Shown here one piece after another: positions 17,002 through 29,386 of a DNA stretch of 64,000 bases (position 1 is its first letter; every line of letters begins with the position of its first letter). The stretch is from contig NZ_QTNQ01000002.1 in NCBI RefSeq assembly GCF_018424695.1, positions 62,001 to 126,000 of the forward strand, given 5' to 3'. The DNA is from Vannielia litorea (GTDB lineage Bacteria > Pseudomonadota > Alphaproteobacteria > Rhodobacterales > Rhodobacteraceae). Below the pieces are notes generated by a model. That model had not been told where the DNA came from and searched no databases. It saw only the letters and a list, made by a program, of their open reading frames with translations. The translations under genes were made by a program, and so were the position numbers.

Positions 17002-17589
17002 ATGACCGACCTCATCGCCAAGACCGGAATGGATCAGCGCATGGCCGAGATCGTCCAGCCCGTCATCGAGGGCATGGGCTTCGAGTTGGTGCGCCTGCGG
17101 CTGATGGGCGGCAAAACGGCGAACTTGCAGATCATGGCCGAGAAGCCCGAGGGCGGGATCGAGGTGGATGACTGCGCCCGCATCTCCACCGCCGTCTCCG
17201 CCGTGCTCGACGTCGAAGACCCGATCGAGGACGAATATACCCTTGAGGTCTCCAGCCCCGGCATCGACCGGCCTCTGACCCGGCTCAAGGATTTCGACCG
17301 CTGGGAAGGCTACGAGGCCAAGCTCGAAACCACCGAGATGATCGATGGCCGCCGCCGCTTCAAGGGCGAGCTTCAGGGCACCGAGGGCTCCGAAGTGCTC
17401 ATCGAGATCGAAGAGCACGGCAAACCTATCACCATCGGCCTACAGTTCGACTGGCTCTCCGACGCCAAGCTCGTGCTGACCGATGATCTCATTCGCGACG
17501 TGTTGCGCCAGCGCAAGGATGCCGGCGAAGTCGACGAAACCCAATTTGACGAGGTGCAAACCCTCATGGACGGTCAGGAGGACAACTGA
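17002..17589 (+). CDS. rimP: Ribosome maturation factor RimP
   Basis: Assists 30S subunit maturation. Conserved family segments are visible: [15 protein letters not shown] at the N-terminus, DDCARIS, and [14 protein letters not shown], the diagnostic RimP motif, followed by a C-terminal SH3-like part. The ATG at 17002 gives 195 residues; the frame extends upstream to 16894 but that part covers the leader hairpin. A second ATG nine codons in is possible. It overlaps the nusA start by one base (TGATG) and heads the rimP-nusA-ylxR-infB operon. Confidence 0.96.
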   Translation: MTDLIAKTGMDQRMAEIVQPVIEGMGFELVRLRLMGGKTANLQIMAEKPEGGIEVDDCARISTAVSAVLDVEDPIEDEYTLEVSSPGIDRPLTRLKDFDRWEGYEAKLETTEMIDGRRRFKGELQGTEGSEVLIEIEEHGKPITIGLQFDWLSDAKLVLTDDLIRDVLRQRKDAGEVDETQFDEVQTLMDGQEDN

Positions 17590-19361
17590 TGGCCATTACT
17601 TCCGCAAACCAGCTCGAGTTGCTGCAAACCGCCGAGGCAGTCGCCCGGGAAAAGATGATCGACCCGGGCCTCGTGATCGAGGCGATGGAAGAGAGCCTCG
17701 CCCGTGCCGCCAAGTCGCGCTACGGCGCCGAGATGGACATTCGCGTGAGCATTGATCGCAAGACGGGCCGCGCCACCTTCACCCGCATCCGCACCGTCAA
17801 GGGCGAGCCGGAGCTGGAGAACTACCAGGCCGAGATGACCATCGAGGCCGCCAAGCAGACGTTGGGCACCCAGGGTAAGGATTACATCGTCGTCTCCGGC
17901 ATGTCGCAGCCCGAGGCCGAGGATGAAGAGCCGCAGCCGATCCGCAGGTTCCTCCTGCGCACCCCCTCCGATCTGGACCGCGCCCTTGCCGAGGGCGTCG
18001 ATCAGGATACCGCCCCCGCCGATGGCGACGAGCTGGTCGATGAGGTTCCGCCCGTCGAGATGGGCCGGATCGCCGCACAGTCGGCCAAGCAGGTCATCCT
18101 GCAAAAGGTCCGCGAAGCCGAGCGTGACCGCCAGTACGAAGAGTTCAAGGACCGCGCCGGCACCATCATCAACGGTCTGGTGAAGCGCGAAGAGTATGGC
18201 AACGTCATCGTCGATATCGGCGCGGGCGAAGCGGTGCTGCGCCGCAACGAGAAGATCGGGCGCGAAAGCTACCGCCCCGGCGACCGTATCCGGGTTTACA
18301 TCAAGGACGTGCGCCGCGAGCAGCGCGGCCCGCAGATATTCCTCAGCCGAACCGCGCCCGAGTTCATGGCCGAGCTGTTCAAGATGGAAGTGCCCGAAAT
18401 CTACGATGGCATCATCGAGATCAAGGCCGTCGCCCGTGATCCCGGCTCCCGCGCCAAGATCGCCGTCATCTCCTACGATGGCAGCATCGACCCGGTCGGT
18501 GCCTGTGTGGGTATGCGCGGCTCCCGCGTGCAGGCCGTGGTCAACGAGCTGCAAGGCGAGAAGATCGACATCATACCGTGGAATGACGATCAGCCCACCT
18601 TCCTCGTCAACGCCCTTCAGCCCGCCGAGGTCTCCAAGGTCGTGCTCGATGAAGAGGCCGGCAAGATCGAGGTCGTGGTGCCCGACGAGCAGCTTTCGCT
18701 CGCCATCGGCCGCCGTGGTCAGAACGTGCGCCTCGCCTCGCAGCTGACCGGGCTGGATATCGACATCCTCACCGAAGAAGAAGAGAGCGCCCGCCGTCAG
18801 GCCGAGTTCGAAGAGCGCACCAAGCTCTTCATGGATACGCTCGATCTGGATGAGTTCTTCGCCCAGCTTCTGGTGTCCGAGGGCTTCACCTCGCTCGAAG
18901 AGGTCGCCTATGTCGAGCTCGACGAGCTTCTGGTGATCGACGGCGTCGACGAAGGCACCGCAGGCGAGCTTCAGGCCCGGGCCCGCGATTTCCTCGAAGA
19001 GCAAAACCGCAAGGCGCTGGAACACGCCCGAGAGCTGGGCGTGGAAGACAGCCTGGTGAACTTCGAAGGCCTGACGCCCCAGATGATCGAGGCACTGGCC
19101 GAGGACGACGTGAAAACGCTGGAAGACTTCGCCACTTGCGCCGACTGGGAACTGGCAGGCGGCTGGACAACGGTGGATGGCGAGCGCGTAAAGGACGACG
19201 GCATCCTCGAAAAATTCGATCTCTCGCTGGAAGAGGCACAAGACATGGTGATGTCCGCCCGTATCGCGCTGGGCTGGGTCGATCCGGCGGAACTGGCCGC
19301 AGAGGATGAAGACGGCGACGCCTCCGAGGCCGCCGACGAAACCGAGGAGGCCGGAGCCTGA
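17589..19361 (+). CDS. nusA: Transcription termination/antitermination factor NusA
   Basis: RNA polymerase-binding factor controlling pausing, termination and antitermination. Order: N-terminal polymerase-binding domain (1-about 140), S1 domain (about 150-215), two KH domains with [19 protein letters not shown] and [17 protein letters not shown], then two acidic C-terminal helix-hairpin-helix repeats and an acidic tail. Length is 590 residues. Its final codons contain GAGGAGG and its TGA stop is inside a perfect hairpin; ylxR continues in the same reading frame after that stop. NusA autoregulates its operon in E. coli; the leader hairpin here could serve the same purpose. Confidence 0.97.
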   Translation: MAITSANQLELLQTAEAVAREKMIDPGLVIEAMEESLARAAKSRYGAEMDIRVSIDRKTGRATFTRIRTVKGEPELENYQAEMTIEAAKQTLGTQGKDYIVVSGMSQPEAEDEEPQPIRRFLLRTPSDLDRALAEGVDQDTAPADGDELVDEVPPVEMGRIAAQSAKQVILQKVREAERDRQYEEFKDRAGTIINGLVKREEYGNVIVDIGAGEAVLRRNEKIGRESYRPGDRIRVYIKDVRREQRGPQIFLSRTAPEFMAELFKMEVPEIYDGIIEIKAVARDPGSRAKIAVISYDGSIDPVGACVGMRGSRVQAVVNELQGEKIDIIPWNDDQPTFLVNALQPAEVSKVVLDEEAGKIEVVVPDEQLSLAIGRRGQNVRLASQLTGLDIDILTEEEESARRQAEFEERTKLFMDTLDLDEFFAQLLVSEGFTSLEEVAYVELDELLVIDGVDEGTAGELQARARDFLEEQNRKALEHARELGVEDSLVNFEGLTPQMIEALAEDDVKTLEDFATCADWELAGGWTTVDGERVKDDGILEKFDLSLEEAQDMVMSARIALGWVDPAELAAEDEDGDASEAADETEEAGA

Positions 19362-19385
19362 TCTCAGGCTCCGGAACCGGGCCTG
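19344..19385 (+). promoter_or_regulatory. Structured ribosome-binding region: SD, hairpin, CTG start of ylxR
   Basis: GAGGAGG (19344-19350) is a near-perfect Shine-Dalgarno sequence inside the last codons of nusA. Directly after it, 19351-19374 forms a hairpin with a 10-bp stem (CCGGAGCCTG / CAGGCTCCGG) and loop ATCT; the nusA TGA (19359-19361) straddles the end of the 5' arm and the loop. Eight bases later comes CTG (19383-19385), the only plausible start in frame. With the hairpin folded the SD-to-start spacing becomes 8 bases, which is optimal; unfolded it is 32. Phage T4 genes 25 and 38 use comparable structured spacers. Confidence 0.6.
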
Positions 19386-20021
19386 AGTCGCGGCGGCCGC
19401 GATAAGGAAAAAGGGGAAACCCCTGAACGTCGTTGCATTGCAACCGGCGAGGTTTCCCCTATATCCAAGCTGATCCGCTTTGTTGCCGGGCCGGCTGGCG
19501 AGGTCGTTCCCGACATCGCCGGAAAGCTGCCCGGCCGCGGTCTCTGGGTCACACCCGCCAGAGCCGCCCTCGAAAAGGCGATCAACAAGAAGCTCTTCTC
19601 CCGTGCCGCCAAGGCACAGCTGACCGTGCCCGAAGGGCTGATCGAGTTGGTCGAGCGCCTGTTGGTGAAGCGTGTGACAGATGGCATCGCACTGGCCCGA
19701 AAGTCGGGCAAGGCGGTTGCGGGATACGAGAAGGTTAAGGGCTGGCTCCTCATCGAAGAGGCGCGCGTACTGGTTCAGGCCTCCGACGGCTCCGAGCGCG
19801 GAAAGTCCAAGCTCAGCTCCCCGCCGGGAAAAGGAACCTTCATCGGCTGTCTGACTGCCAGCGAAATCGGTTTGGCATTCGGCAGAGAACATGTGATACA
19901 CGCCGCTCTTGCGTCTGGTGGACTCACGAAGCGTGTTGTAGAAGACGCCGCAAAGCTTGGCGCTTTGCGCGAAGAAAGCGGGGATTATCCCCGGAAAGGA
20001 CGAACATCGCATGAGCGATAG
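19383..20021 (+). CDS. ylxR: YlxR-type (DUF448) RNA-binding protein with L7Ae-like C-terminal domain; apparent CTG start
   Basis: Nucleic-acid-binding protein conserved between nusA and infB. Residues about 14-85 form the YlxR/DUF448 domain: [37 protein letters not shown] and a Lys-rich end. Residues about 95-185 resemble a ribosomal L7Ae-like fold ([17 protein letters not shown]). The conserved domain is in frame and intact, but no ATG, GTG or TTG occurs between the nusA stop and a GTG at 19626, which lies after the YlxR domain. A CTG at 19383 (Ser-Arg-Gly-Gly following) matches where related proteins start as I recall them. The end overlaps infB by 11 bases. A gene caller that excludes CTG would lose the whole YlxR domain. 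Confidence 0.85.
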   Translation: MSRGGRDKEKGETPERRCIATGEVSPISKLIRFVAGPAGEVVPDIAGKLPGRGLWVTPARAALEKAINKKLFSRAAKAQLTVPEGLIELVERLLVKRVTDGIALARKSGKAVAGYEKVKGWLLIEEARVLVQASDGSERGKSKLSSPPGKGTFIGCLTASEIGLAFGREHVIHAALASGGLTKRVVEDAAKLGALREESGDYPRKGRTSHER

Positions 20022-22536
20022 CGACGGCAAAAAAACCCTGGGCCTCCGTGGCGGTCCGCGCTCCGGCCAGGTGAAGCAGAGCTTCTCGCATGGGCGGACG
20101 AAGAACGTCGTGGTGGAAACCAAGCGCAAGCGCGTCGTGGTGCCCAAGCCCGGTGCGCCGACGGCTGGCTCCAAGGCTGCGGCAGCCGCTGGGTCTGACC
20201 CGTCCAAACGCCCCGCAGGCATTTCCGACGCCGAGATGGAGCGCCGGCTGAAGGCACTTGCCGCCGCCAAGGCGACAGAGGCCGAAGAGGCCAAGCGCCG
20301 CGAAGCCGAAGAGAAAGAGCGCGAGGCAGAGCGCCAGCGCCGCCGCGAGGAAGCCGAGGCCAAGGAGCGCGAAGAGCGCGAGCGCGAAGCCGCCCTCAAG
20401 GCCAAGGAAGAAGAGGACGCCCGCAAGAAGCGTGAGGCGGAAGAGGCGAAAGCCCGCGAGAAGGCAGAGCGCAACGCGCCGCCCGCAGCCGCAGCCGCTG
20501 CCGCCCAGCCTGGCCCCGCGCCCGCCGATGAAGGCGGCCGCAGTGGCGGTGGCCGCGCCGCGCCGCGTCGCGATGATCGGGACAACCGCGATAACCGCGA
20601 TACCCGCGGCAAGGGCAGCCGCGACGATGGCGGTCGCCGGTCCGGCAAGCTGACCCTCAACCAGGCCCTTTCGGGCGGTGAAGGCGGGCGCCAGCGCTCT
20701 CTCGCTGCGATGAAACGCAAGCAGGAGCGTGCCCGGCAGAAGGCCATGGGCGGCGGCGAAAGCCGTGAGAAGGTCGTGCGTGACGTTCAGCTGCCCGAAA
20801 CCATCGTCGTCTCCGAGCTGGCCAACCGCATGGCCGAACGGGTCGCGCTGGTGGTGAAGGCTCTCATGCAGAACGGCATGATGGTCACCCAGAACCAGGT
20901 CATCGACGCCGATACCGCCGAGCTGATCGTCGAAGAATTCGGTCACCGCGTTGTCCGCGTCTCCGATGCCGACGTTGAGCAGGTGATTGAAACCGCCGAG
21001 GACAAGGAAGAAGATCTCCAGCCGCGCGCGCCCGTCATCACCATCATGGGCCACGTCGACCACGGCAAAACTTCGCTGCTCGACGCCATCCGCGATGCCA
21101 AGGTGGTGTCCGGCGAGGCTGGCGGGATCACCCAGCACATCGGCGCCTACCAGGTCAAAACCGATAGCGGCGCCGTCCTGTCGTTCCTCGACACGCCGGG
21201 CCACGCCGCCTTTACCTCCATGCGCGCCCGTGGTGCGCAGGTGACAGACATCGTCGTGCTTGTCGTGGCCGCCGATGACGCGGTGATGCCGCAGACCATC
21301 GAGGCCATCAACCACGCCAAGGCCGCCAACGTGCCGATGATCGTGGCGATCAATAAGGTTGATCTTCCCGCCGCGAACCCCACCAAGGTGCGCACCGACC
21401 TGCTTCAGCACGAGGTGATCGTCGAGGAAATGTCGGGCGAGGTGCAGGATGTCGAAGTCTCTGCCCACACCGGCCAGGGCCTTGATGAGCTGCTGGAAGC
21501 CATCGCGCTTCAGGCTGAACTGCTCGAGCTCAAGGCCAACCCCGACCGTCCGGCACAAGGCGCGGTGATCGAGGCCCAGCTCGATGTGGGCCGCGGCCCG
21601 GTTGCCACCGTTCTCGTGCAGAACGGCACGCTCAAGCAGGGCGATATCTTCGTCGTGGGTGAGCAGTGGGGCAAGGTCCGTGCGCTCATCAATGACAAGG
21701 GCGACCGCGTGCAAGAGGCTGGCCCCTCCGTTCCCGTCGAGGTGCTCGGCCTCAACGGCACACCCGAGGCCGGCGATGTGCTCAACGTCGTCAGCTCCGA
21801 GGGTCAGGCCCGCGAGATCGCCGAGTATCGAGAGAACGCCGCCAAGGAGAAGCGCGCCGCCGCCGGTGCCGCGACGACCCTTGAGCAACTCATGCAGAAG
21901 GCCAAGGACGACAAGGACGTCGCCGAAATGCCCATCGTGGTGAAGGCCGACGTGCAGGGTTCTGCCGAGGCCATCGTTCAGGCGATGGAGAAGATCGGTA
22001 ACGACGAGGTCCGAGTGCGCGTGCTGCACTCCGGCGTCGGCGCCATCACCGAAAGCGACATCGGCCTCGCCGAGGCCTCCGGTGCGCCAGTCTTCGGCTT
22101 CAACGTCCGGGCCAACGCGCCTGCACGTCAGGCCGCCAACCAGAAGGGCGTCGAGATCCGCTACTACTCGGTGATCTACGACCTGGTGGATGACGTGAAA
22201 GCCGCCGCCTCCGGCCTGCTCTCCGCCGAGATCCAGGAAGACTTCATCGGCTACGCCGAGATCCGCGAAGTCTTCAAGGTCACCGGCGTTGGCAAGGTCG
22301 CGGGCTGTCTGGTGACAGAAGGCGTCGCCCGCCGCTCCGCCGGCGTGCGCCTGCTGCGCGACGACGTGGTGATCCACGAAGGCACGCTGAAAACCCTGAA
22401 GCGCTTTAAGGACGAAGTGCCCGAGGTTCAGTCCGGCCAGGAATGCGGCATGGCCTTCGAGAACTACGACGACATTCGCCCGGGCGATGTCATCGAGATC
22501 TTCACCCGCAAGGAGGTCGAGCGCACGCTCGACTGA
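20011..22536 (+). CDS. infB: Translation initiation factor IF-2
   Basis: GTPase that brings initiator tRNA to the 30S subunit. The N-terminal third (about 70-240) is a low-complexity, Lys/Glu/Arg-rich helical region ([17 protein letters not shown]...) followed by a Gly/Arg/Asp-rich stretch. The GTPase domain begins near residue 346 with GHVDHGKTS, then DTPGHAAF and NKVDLP; domains 2-4 follow to the end. Length is 841 residues. The ATG at 20011 follows GGAAAGGA and overlaps ylxR. A strong terminator lies 24 bases after the stop. Confidence 0.98.
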   Translation: MSDSDGKKTLGLRGGPRSGQVKQSFSHGRTKNVVVETKRKRVVVPKPGAPTAGSKAAAAAGSDPSKRPAGISDAEMERRLKALAAAKATEAEEAKRREAEEKEREAERQRRREEAEAKEREEREREAALKAKEEEDARKKREAEEAKAREKAERNAPPAAAAAAAQPGPAPADEGGRSGGGRAAPRRDDRDNRDNRDTRGKGSRDDGGRRSGKLTLNQALSGGEGGRQRSLAAMKRKQERARQKAMGGGESREKVVRDVQLPETIVVSELANRMAERVALVVKALMQNGMMVTQNQVIDADTAELIVEEFGHRVVRVSDADVEQVIETAEDKEEDLQPRAPVITIMGHVDHGKTSLLDAIRDAKVVSGEAGGITQHIGAYQVKTDSGAVLSFLDTPGHAAFTSMRARGAQVTDIVVLVVAADDAVMPQTIEAINHAKAANVPMIVAINKVDLPAANPTKVRTDLLQHEVIVEEMSGEVQDVEVSAHTGQGLDELLEAIALQAELLELKANPDRPAQGAVIEAQLDVGRGPVATVLVQNGTLKQGDIFVVGEQWGKVRALINDKGDRVQEAGPSVPVEVLGLNGTPEAGDVLNVVSSEGQAREIAEYRENAAKEKRAAAGAATTLEQLMQKAKDDKDVAEMPIVVKADVQGSAEAIVQAMEKIGNDEVRVRVLHSGVGAITESDIGLAEASGAPVFGFNVRANAPARQAANQKGVEIRYYSVIYDLVDDVKAAASGLLSAEIQEDFIGYAEIREVFKVTGVGKVAGCLVTEGVARRSAGVRLLRDDVVIHEGTLKTLKRFKDEVPEVQSGQECGMAFENYDDIRPGDVIEIFTRKEVERTLD

Positions 22537-22559
22537 TCTGCGGTAGGATTTGCGAGATC

Positions 22560-22592
22560 GGCCGCGTCCCTCACCGGGGCGCGGCCTTTTTT
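22560..22592 (+). terminator. Intrinsic terminator of the rimP-infB operon
   Basis: Stem GGCCGCG(T)CCC / GGG(G)CGCGGCC with loop TCACC, followed by six T residues. It also sits between infB and the convergent secreted-protein gene. Confidence 0.92.
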
Positions 22593-22593
22593 G

Positions 22594-23283
22594 TCAGTCG
22601 ACCCGCGCGACGGGCTGGCAAGCCTCCGTCTCCATGGCGTCCCGGCAGGCTTCGATCCTAGTAAGATAGGTCTCCGCATAGGCGTCACCCTCCATCTGGC
22701 TTTCACGGGCCTTTTCGAGCCAGATATCCGCTTCCTCCGGGCGGTCGCTGCGTAGAAGCATGTAGGCTATGATCCCCTGCAAATAGGGTCTGCCCTCAGG
22801 ATCGGCCCGATCAGCCTCCGCCCCTGCTTCCGCAAGCATCAGCGAAATGGCGTCCGGGTAGTCAAAAAAGGCCTTTTCCTCCTCCCAGTAGGCTTGCAGC
22901 AGCAACCCGAAGGTGACAGGCGATTTATCTTCGCCCAAAACCTGCGCCAGTTCGTAGGCCCGCAACCACGGCGACAGGCTCCTCATCGTGGCATAGTCAT
23001 CACTGGCGATGAAGGCGCCGAGGGTCGCAACCTGATCCTCGCTGAAGTCCATGAACAACGGCAGGCCGTTGGTTGGGCACACGGGCAAGCGCGTGACAAA
23101 TTCGCAGCTCGTCCGAGCGCGAAACGCCATGTCCCGCCCGAAGGTGGAGCAGCTGTGGGTGTCTGTGACAGTAAACACCTCACCCCCGACAGGGCAGGTC
23201 ACCTCGGTTTCGTAGGGCGTTCCGGCATTGAGCGCGACGGGCGACAGCAGGAGAAGCGCGGCAAACAAAATCTTACGCAGCAT
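22594..23283 (-). CDS. Secreted protein of unknown function (TCPVGG-type)
   Basis: Protein of 229 residues with a clear signal peptide (MLRKILFAALLLLSPVALNA). The mature N-terminus has VTCPVGGEVFTVTDTHSCSTFG and LPVCPTNGLPLFMDF, which resembles a family of proteobacterial proteins whose Cys residues recall a degenerate zinc ribbon; the rest is helical and TPR-like (EEADIWLEKARES). Function is unknown. The ATG at 23283 was chosen because it directly precedes the signal peptide. The stop lies 2 bases from the end of the infB terminator. Confidence 0.8.
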   Translation of the reverse strand: MLRKILFAALLLLSPVALNAGTPYETEVTCPVGGEVFTVTDTHSCSTFGRDMAFRARTSCEFVTRLPVCPTNGLPLFMDFSEDQVATLGAFIASDDYATMRSLSPWLRAYELAQVLGEDKSPVTFGLLLQAYWEEEKAFFDYPDAISLMLAEAGAEADRADPEGRPYLQGIIAYMLLRSDRPEEADIWLEKARESQMEGDAYAETYLTRIEACRDAMETEACQPVARVD

Positions 23284-23411
23284 GGAAAACAAAACCTCGA
23301 AAAATGAGCTCAGTATTGTCCTCGATGGTTCATCTCCCCGTCGCAGCCGGTCAAGCCCGCCTTGCAAGCTGCTCCTTTCCGGTACGATTTCGCTCCGAGG
23401 CCTGAGAAACG

Positions 23412-23436
23412 AAAAACCCGCACCTCCCGGCGCGGG
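23412..23436 (-). terminator. Intrinsic terminator after the 45-residue gene
   Basis: On the minus strand a GC-rich stem (CCCGC / GCGGG, with inner CCGG pairing) is followed by five T residues, 53 bases downstream of the small gene's stop. Its presence supports a real minus-strand transcript here. Confidence 0.6.
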
Positions 23437-23488
23437 CCATCACCAATTCAAAAGGCCGCGGGTCACGGCACGGGCGCCTTCACCGCAC

Positions 23489-23626
23489 TTAAGCGGCGAC
23501 GGTCTCCACCGGTCGCCCGGTGAAATCACGTTCCCCCACGCGCACGACAACGCGCCCATCTGCGAGCGCCTTCACAAAGGTGCCCTGAACCGAAACGCAG
23601 CTTCCAAGTACAATCGTTCGCAGCAT
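23489..23626 (-). CDS. Small conserved-looking protein, 45 residues
   Basis: A short ORF with start ATG at 23626 and stop TAA at 23489-23491. The product begins MLRTIVLGSCVSVQGTF and ends with a Val/Arg-rich part (GRVVVRVGERDFTGRPVETV). GAGGGG sits eight bases before the ATG, and an intrinsic terminator follows, so expression is plausible. The alternating hydrophobic pattern suggests a small beta-barrel-like or KOW-like fold, which is inference. No function is known. Between its start and mutT (23627-23776) I see only AT-richer non-coding sequence with an imperfect inverted repeat of AATTTG / CAAATT around 23692-23727. Confidence 0.65.
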   Translation of the reverse strand: MLRTIVLGSCVSVQGTFVKALADGRVVVRVGERDFTGRPVETVAA

Positions 23627-23776
23627 TAAAGTGTCCCCTCAGGTAGGTTACCTAAAGGAAGGATAGCCGAGACCCGTTCGGTAATCATGTACAATTTGCG
23701 CGTGTTTGAGGTCTACGTGCACAAATTACAGGCATTTCGCTATGCCAAATCCAAAGCTTACGGTCAAAGCCCCGGA

Positions 23777-24175
23777 TCAGAGCCAATCGCGGAGAATCGC
23801 CACCAGCGGCACGTCAGCGGGCGGCATCTGGTAGTCCCGCAGCTCATTCGCCCGCGCCCACTTGAGCGATTGGCCTTCCTTGCCCTGCGGCGTGCCCCCC
23901 CATTTGCGGCAGGCAAAGAGCGGCATCAGCAAGTGAAAGTCGTCGTAGCTGTGCGAGGCAAAGGTGAGCGGCGCAAGGCAGCTCTCCCATGTCTCGATCC
24001 CCAGTTCCTCGTGCAACTCCCGGATAAGCGCCGCCTCGGGCGTTTCGCCCTGCTCAACCTTGCCGCCCGGAAACTCCCAGAGCCCGGCCATGCTCTTGCC
24101 CTCAGGGCGCTGCGCCAGCAGTACCCGTCCGTCCACATCAATCAGCGCCACGGCGGCAACGAGCACCACCTTCAT
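23777..24175 (-). CDS. mutT: 8-oxo-dGTP diphosphatase (MutT)
   Basis: Sanitises oxidised guanine nucleotides. The N-terminal VLLAQRPEGKSMAGLWEFPG is the MutT-specific lead-in, followed by the Nudix box with GKVEQGETPEAAL and IRELHEELGI. It has 132 residues, matching E. coli MutT. It overlaps argJ by 4 bases (ATGA type) and is the last gene of the PPIase-argJ-mutT run, an order common in this group. Confidence 0.95.
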   Translation of the reverse strand: MKVVLVAAVALIDVDGRVLLAQRPEGKSMAGLWEFPGGKVEQGETPEAALIRELHEELGIETWESCLAPLTFASHSYDDFHLLMPLFACRKWGGTPQGKEGQSLKWARANELRDYQMPPADVPLVAILRDWL

Positions 24176-25395
24176 GAGCGGTAGTCGGCGTTGATCGAAA
24201 TGTATCCGTGGGTCAGATCGCAGGTCCAGGCGGTGAACCGACCCTTGCCCAGCCCGAGATCCACCTTGATAACCAACTCGGGCAGCTTCATGTAGCCCGC
24301 CCCCTGCTCCTCGGAGTAGCCCGGCGCAACCCAGCCTCGCTCGGCCACCAGAACCTCGCCGAACTTGATCGTCAGCTTGTCTCGGTCGGCCTCTGCACCG
24401 CTCTTGCCAACGGCCATCACGATGCGGCCCCAGTTCGGGTCTTCCCCGGCGATCGCCGTCTTCACCAGCGGCGAGTTGGCGATGCTCATCGCCACCCGCT
24501 TTGCATCGGCATCATGGGCCGCGCCGGTGACCCGCACGGAGACGAACTTCGTGGCCCCCTCGCCGTCCTTCACCACCTGGTGGGCAAGGTCCTTCATCAC
24601 GGCTTTCAACGCCGCTTCAAACTCGTCCGATCCGTCAACATCCACACCCGAGGCGCCGGTTGCCGCGCAGATCAGCGTGTCGGAGGTGGAGGTGTCGCCG
24701 TCCACGGTAATCGCGTTGAAGGTGGTCTCGTTCAACCCGCTCACCATCGCCTGAAGCGCATCGCGGCTGATCTTTGCGTCGGTGAAGATATACACCAGCA
24801 TCGTCGCCATATCGGGTGCAATCATGCCCGAGCCCTTGGCAATGCCGGCAATCCTCACGGTTCCACCCTTCAGCGCCACTTCTCGGGTGGACCCCTTGGG
24901 GAAGGTGTCGGTCGTCATGATGGCCTTTGCCGCCAACCCAATGCCGGCCTCATCCAGGCCGCTCACCAGATCTCCCAGCTTGGAGGTGATCCTGTCATGC
25001 GGCAGGCGTTCCCCGATCACGCCGGTCGAAGCGGTAAACACGCGGTGCTTGGGCACATCGGCGGCCTCGGCCACGGCCGTGCAGATGGCTTCCACGCTTT
25101 CCTGCCCGGCCCCGCCGGTGAAGGCGTTGGAGTTGCCGGAGTTGACCAGAATGGCCGCGCCGGCCTCGCTGCTCTTGCGCAGCTTGGCCTCGCAGTCCCG
25201 CACCGGGGCCGAGCGGGTGGCAGACCGGGTGAACACACCGGCCACCACGCTGCCCGGATCAAGCAGGGCCAGCATCACATCGAGCCGGCCCTGGTAGCGC
25301 ACCCCGGCCTCCACGGCGGCAAACTTCACACCCCCGATCACGGGCAGATCGGGGAAGCTCTCAGGCGCCAGCGGCGATACCGGGTATTTTCCCAT
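24172..25395 (-). CDS. argJ: Bifunctional glutamate N-acetyltransferase / amino-acid acetyltransferase
   Basis: Ornithine acetyltransferase that recycles the acetyl group in arginine synthesis; the proenzyme cleaves itself before a Thr nucleophile. The cleavage region is AKGSGMIAPDMATMLVYIFTDA, shown here as GSGMIAPDMA-TMLVYIFTDA, with Thr in A-T-M-L. The C-terminus ends in HGYISINADYRS, the family's conserved tail. Length is 407 residues. It overlaps the PPIase stop by one base upstream and mutT by four downstream. Confidence 0.97.
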   Translation of the reverse strand: MGKYPVSPLAPESFPDLPVIGGVKFAAVEAGVRYQGRLDVMLALLDPGSVVAGVFTRSATRSAPVRDCEAKLRKSSEAGAAILVNSGNSNAFTGGAGQESVEAICTAVAEAADVPKHRVFTASTGVIGERLPHDRITSKLGDLVSGLDEAGIGLAAKAIMTTDTFPKGSTREVALKGGTVRIAGIAKGSGMIAPDMATMLVYIFTDAKISRDALQAMVSGLNETTFNAITVDGDTSTSDTLICAATGASGVDVDGSDEFEAALKAVMKDLAHQVVKDGEGATKFVSVRVTGAAHDADAKRVAMSIANSPLVKTAIAGEDPNWGRIVMAVGKSGAEADRDKLTIKFGEVLVAERGWVAPGYSEEQGAGYMKLPELVIKVDLGLGKGRFTAWTCDLTHGYISINADYRS

Positions 25396-26291
25396 CAGTC
25401 CTCCAGAAGGCTGAAATCATTGAGCGCGGACGCCGGAATGGTGCCCTCGGGCTTTTCGACGCCCGCCTTTTCCACCGCATCCGCGATCACCTTGTCAACG
25501 GCGGCGCGTTGCACTTCCTCGGTCAGTTGATCCTTCACGGCGGCCATGTCGGGCTTGTCCTTCAGCCGGGTCTCGTTGAGCATGATCACATGCCAGCCAA
25601 ACTGGGTCTGGATCGGGTCGCTCACCTCGCCGGCCTTCATCGCCATGACGGCGGTCTCGAATTCCGGCACCATCATGCCCGCGCTGAACCAGCCCAGGGC
25701 ACCGCCATTGGGGCCCGACGGGCCGGTGGATTTGACCTTGGCAACCTCGGCAAACTCGGCGCCCGCCTCAACTTCTTCCTTCACCGCCTGGGCCTCTTCC
25801 TCGGTTTCAACGAGGATATGCGCGGCGTTCCACTCCCGCTGCGGCTCGGCATCGGCGTAGATCTCTTCGTACTTGGCCTCCAGCGCCTCATCGGTGACGG
25901 CGGCCAGCGCCGCGGCTTCCAGAACGTCTCCTGCAAGGTAACCGCTGCGCTGGTTCTCCAGCGTCAGTTCGGTCTCCTTCGAGGGCTCACCCGCTTCCTG
26001 GGCCAGTGCGTTCTGCTGAACGAGTTGCTCCAGAATGCCGTCCCACAGCACTTCGGGGGGCAGCTGGGCGTATTGCTCGGGCAGCGTCTTGCGTGCCACG
26101 ATCATGTGCCCAACGGTAATATCCACGCCGCCCACGGTCGCCACCACGGTCTCGGCCGTCACATCGGCCACTTCAGCTGCGGCCGTCTCGGGGGCGGCCT
26201 CCTCGGCGGTCTCAGCTTCCTGCGCCGTCGCAGCGGCACCTGCGGCCATCGCCACAATGGCTGCCAGCGCGATCGTCTTGGGGAAGGTCAT
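25395..26291 (-). CDS. Periplasmic parvulin-type peptidyl-prolyl isomerase
   Basis: Exported PpiC/SurA-like foldase. The signal peptide is [23 protein letters not shown], written here as [15 protein letters not shown] plus AAGAAATA, followed by a Glu/Ala-rich linker. The parvulin domain includes [28 protein letters not shown] and [14 protein letters not shown], matching the conserved HILv..., GGDLGwf and G(y/w)HvI motifs. Length is 298 residues. The ATG at 26291 has AGGAG seven bases upstream. It is divergent from secA, which suits a shared secretion function, and heads the argJ-mutT run. Confidence 0.92.
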   Translation of the reverse strand: MTFPKTIALAAIVAMAAGAAATAQEAETAEEAAPETAAAEVADVTAETVVATVGGVDITVGHMIVARKTLPEQYAQLPPEVLWDGILEQLVQQNALAQEAGEPSKETELTLENQRSGYLAGDVLEAAALAAVTDEALEAKYEEIYADAEPQREWNAAHILVETEEEAQAVKEEVEAGAEFAEVAKVKSTGPSGPNGGALGWFSAGMMVPEFETAVMAMKAGEVSDPIQTQFGWHVIMLNETRLKDKPDMAAVKDQLTEEVQRAAVDKVIADAVEKAGVEKPEGTIPASALNDFSLLED

Positions 26292-26326
26292 ACATCTACT
26301 CCTGCTCGGCCGCCCTTGCGGCGGCG

Positions 26327-26355
26327 TTGACACTATGGGTCTCGGGTCTTACATC
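26327..26355 (+). promoter_or_regulatory. Candidate sigma-70-type promoter for secA
   Basis: A perfect TTGACA, 17-base spacer and TACATC lie about 118 bases before the secA ATG. A small hairpin (CGCCTT / AAGGCG, 26355-26373) would be at the very 5' end of the transcript. Confidence 0.5.
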
Positions 26356-26472
26356 GCCTTGTGTTCTAAGGCGCAAGCCCGTTTCCCTGCCCGCGTTTCT
26401 ATGAGGGCAGGCGAAGGGCGGCAAGCGCGATCAGCCACACAAAACCGTCAAGGCAGGGCGAGCGGAGAAATT

Positions 26473-29175
<2,703 letters not shown>

Positions 29176-29202
29176 CTCGTTTCCAGCGGCGAAACAATAA
29201 TT

Positions 29203-29224
29203 GAGGCGGCTTTGTGGCCGCCTC
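29203..29224 (+). terminator. Probable terminator of secA
   Basis: A perfect 8-bp stem GAGGCGGC / GCCGCCTC with a 6-base loop lies 27 bases after secA, followed by GCCCTGCTTTT. The T run is weak and offset. Confidence 0.6.
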
Positions 29225-29386
29225 GCCCTGCTTTTCGCCAATGATGTGGACTCGACGTCAGGCAACCCCAAGATACTGGCCTTAAATGACTGAACTAAGG
29301 CGATAAACGGCCAGAATATGCCCCGGTCGCGCCAAACTCCCCTGTCATCAATAGCCTCTAACGTCCTAGGGGTGACGGAGGGAAAT

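Noticed and set aside
19626..20021. Starting ylxR at the GTG at 19626
   Set aside because: This would remove the whole conserved YlxR/DUF448 domain, which is intact and in frame upstream.
17574..20747. A 1057-codon open frame on the minus strand antisense to nusA and infB
   Set aside because: It is a shadow of strongly conserved plus-strand genes; its protein is low-complexity (Arg/Ser- and Asp/His/Gly-rich) with no domain, as expected from GC-biased third positions.
19924..22377. An 817-codon minus-strand frame over infB
   Set aside because: Same cause: antisense of a conserved gene with skewed composition and no recognisable domain.
26035..26472. N-terminal extension of secA by 146 codons
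   Set aside because: It overlaps the divergent PPIase gene, lacks SecA similarity, and the ATG at 26473 has a ribosome site and the correct [13 protein letters not shown] start.
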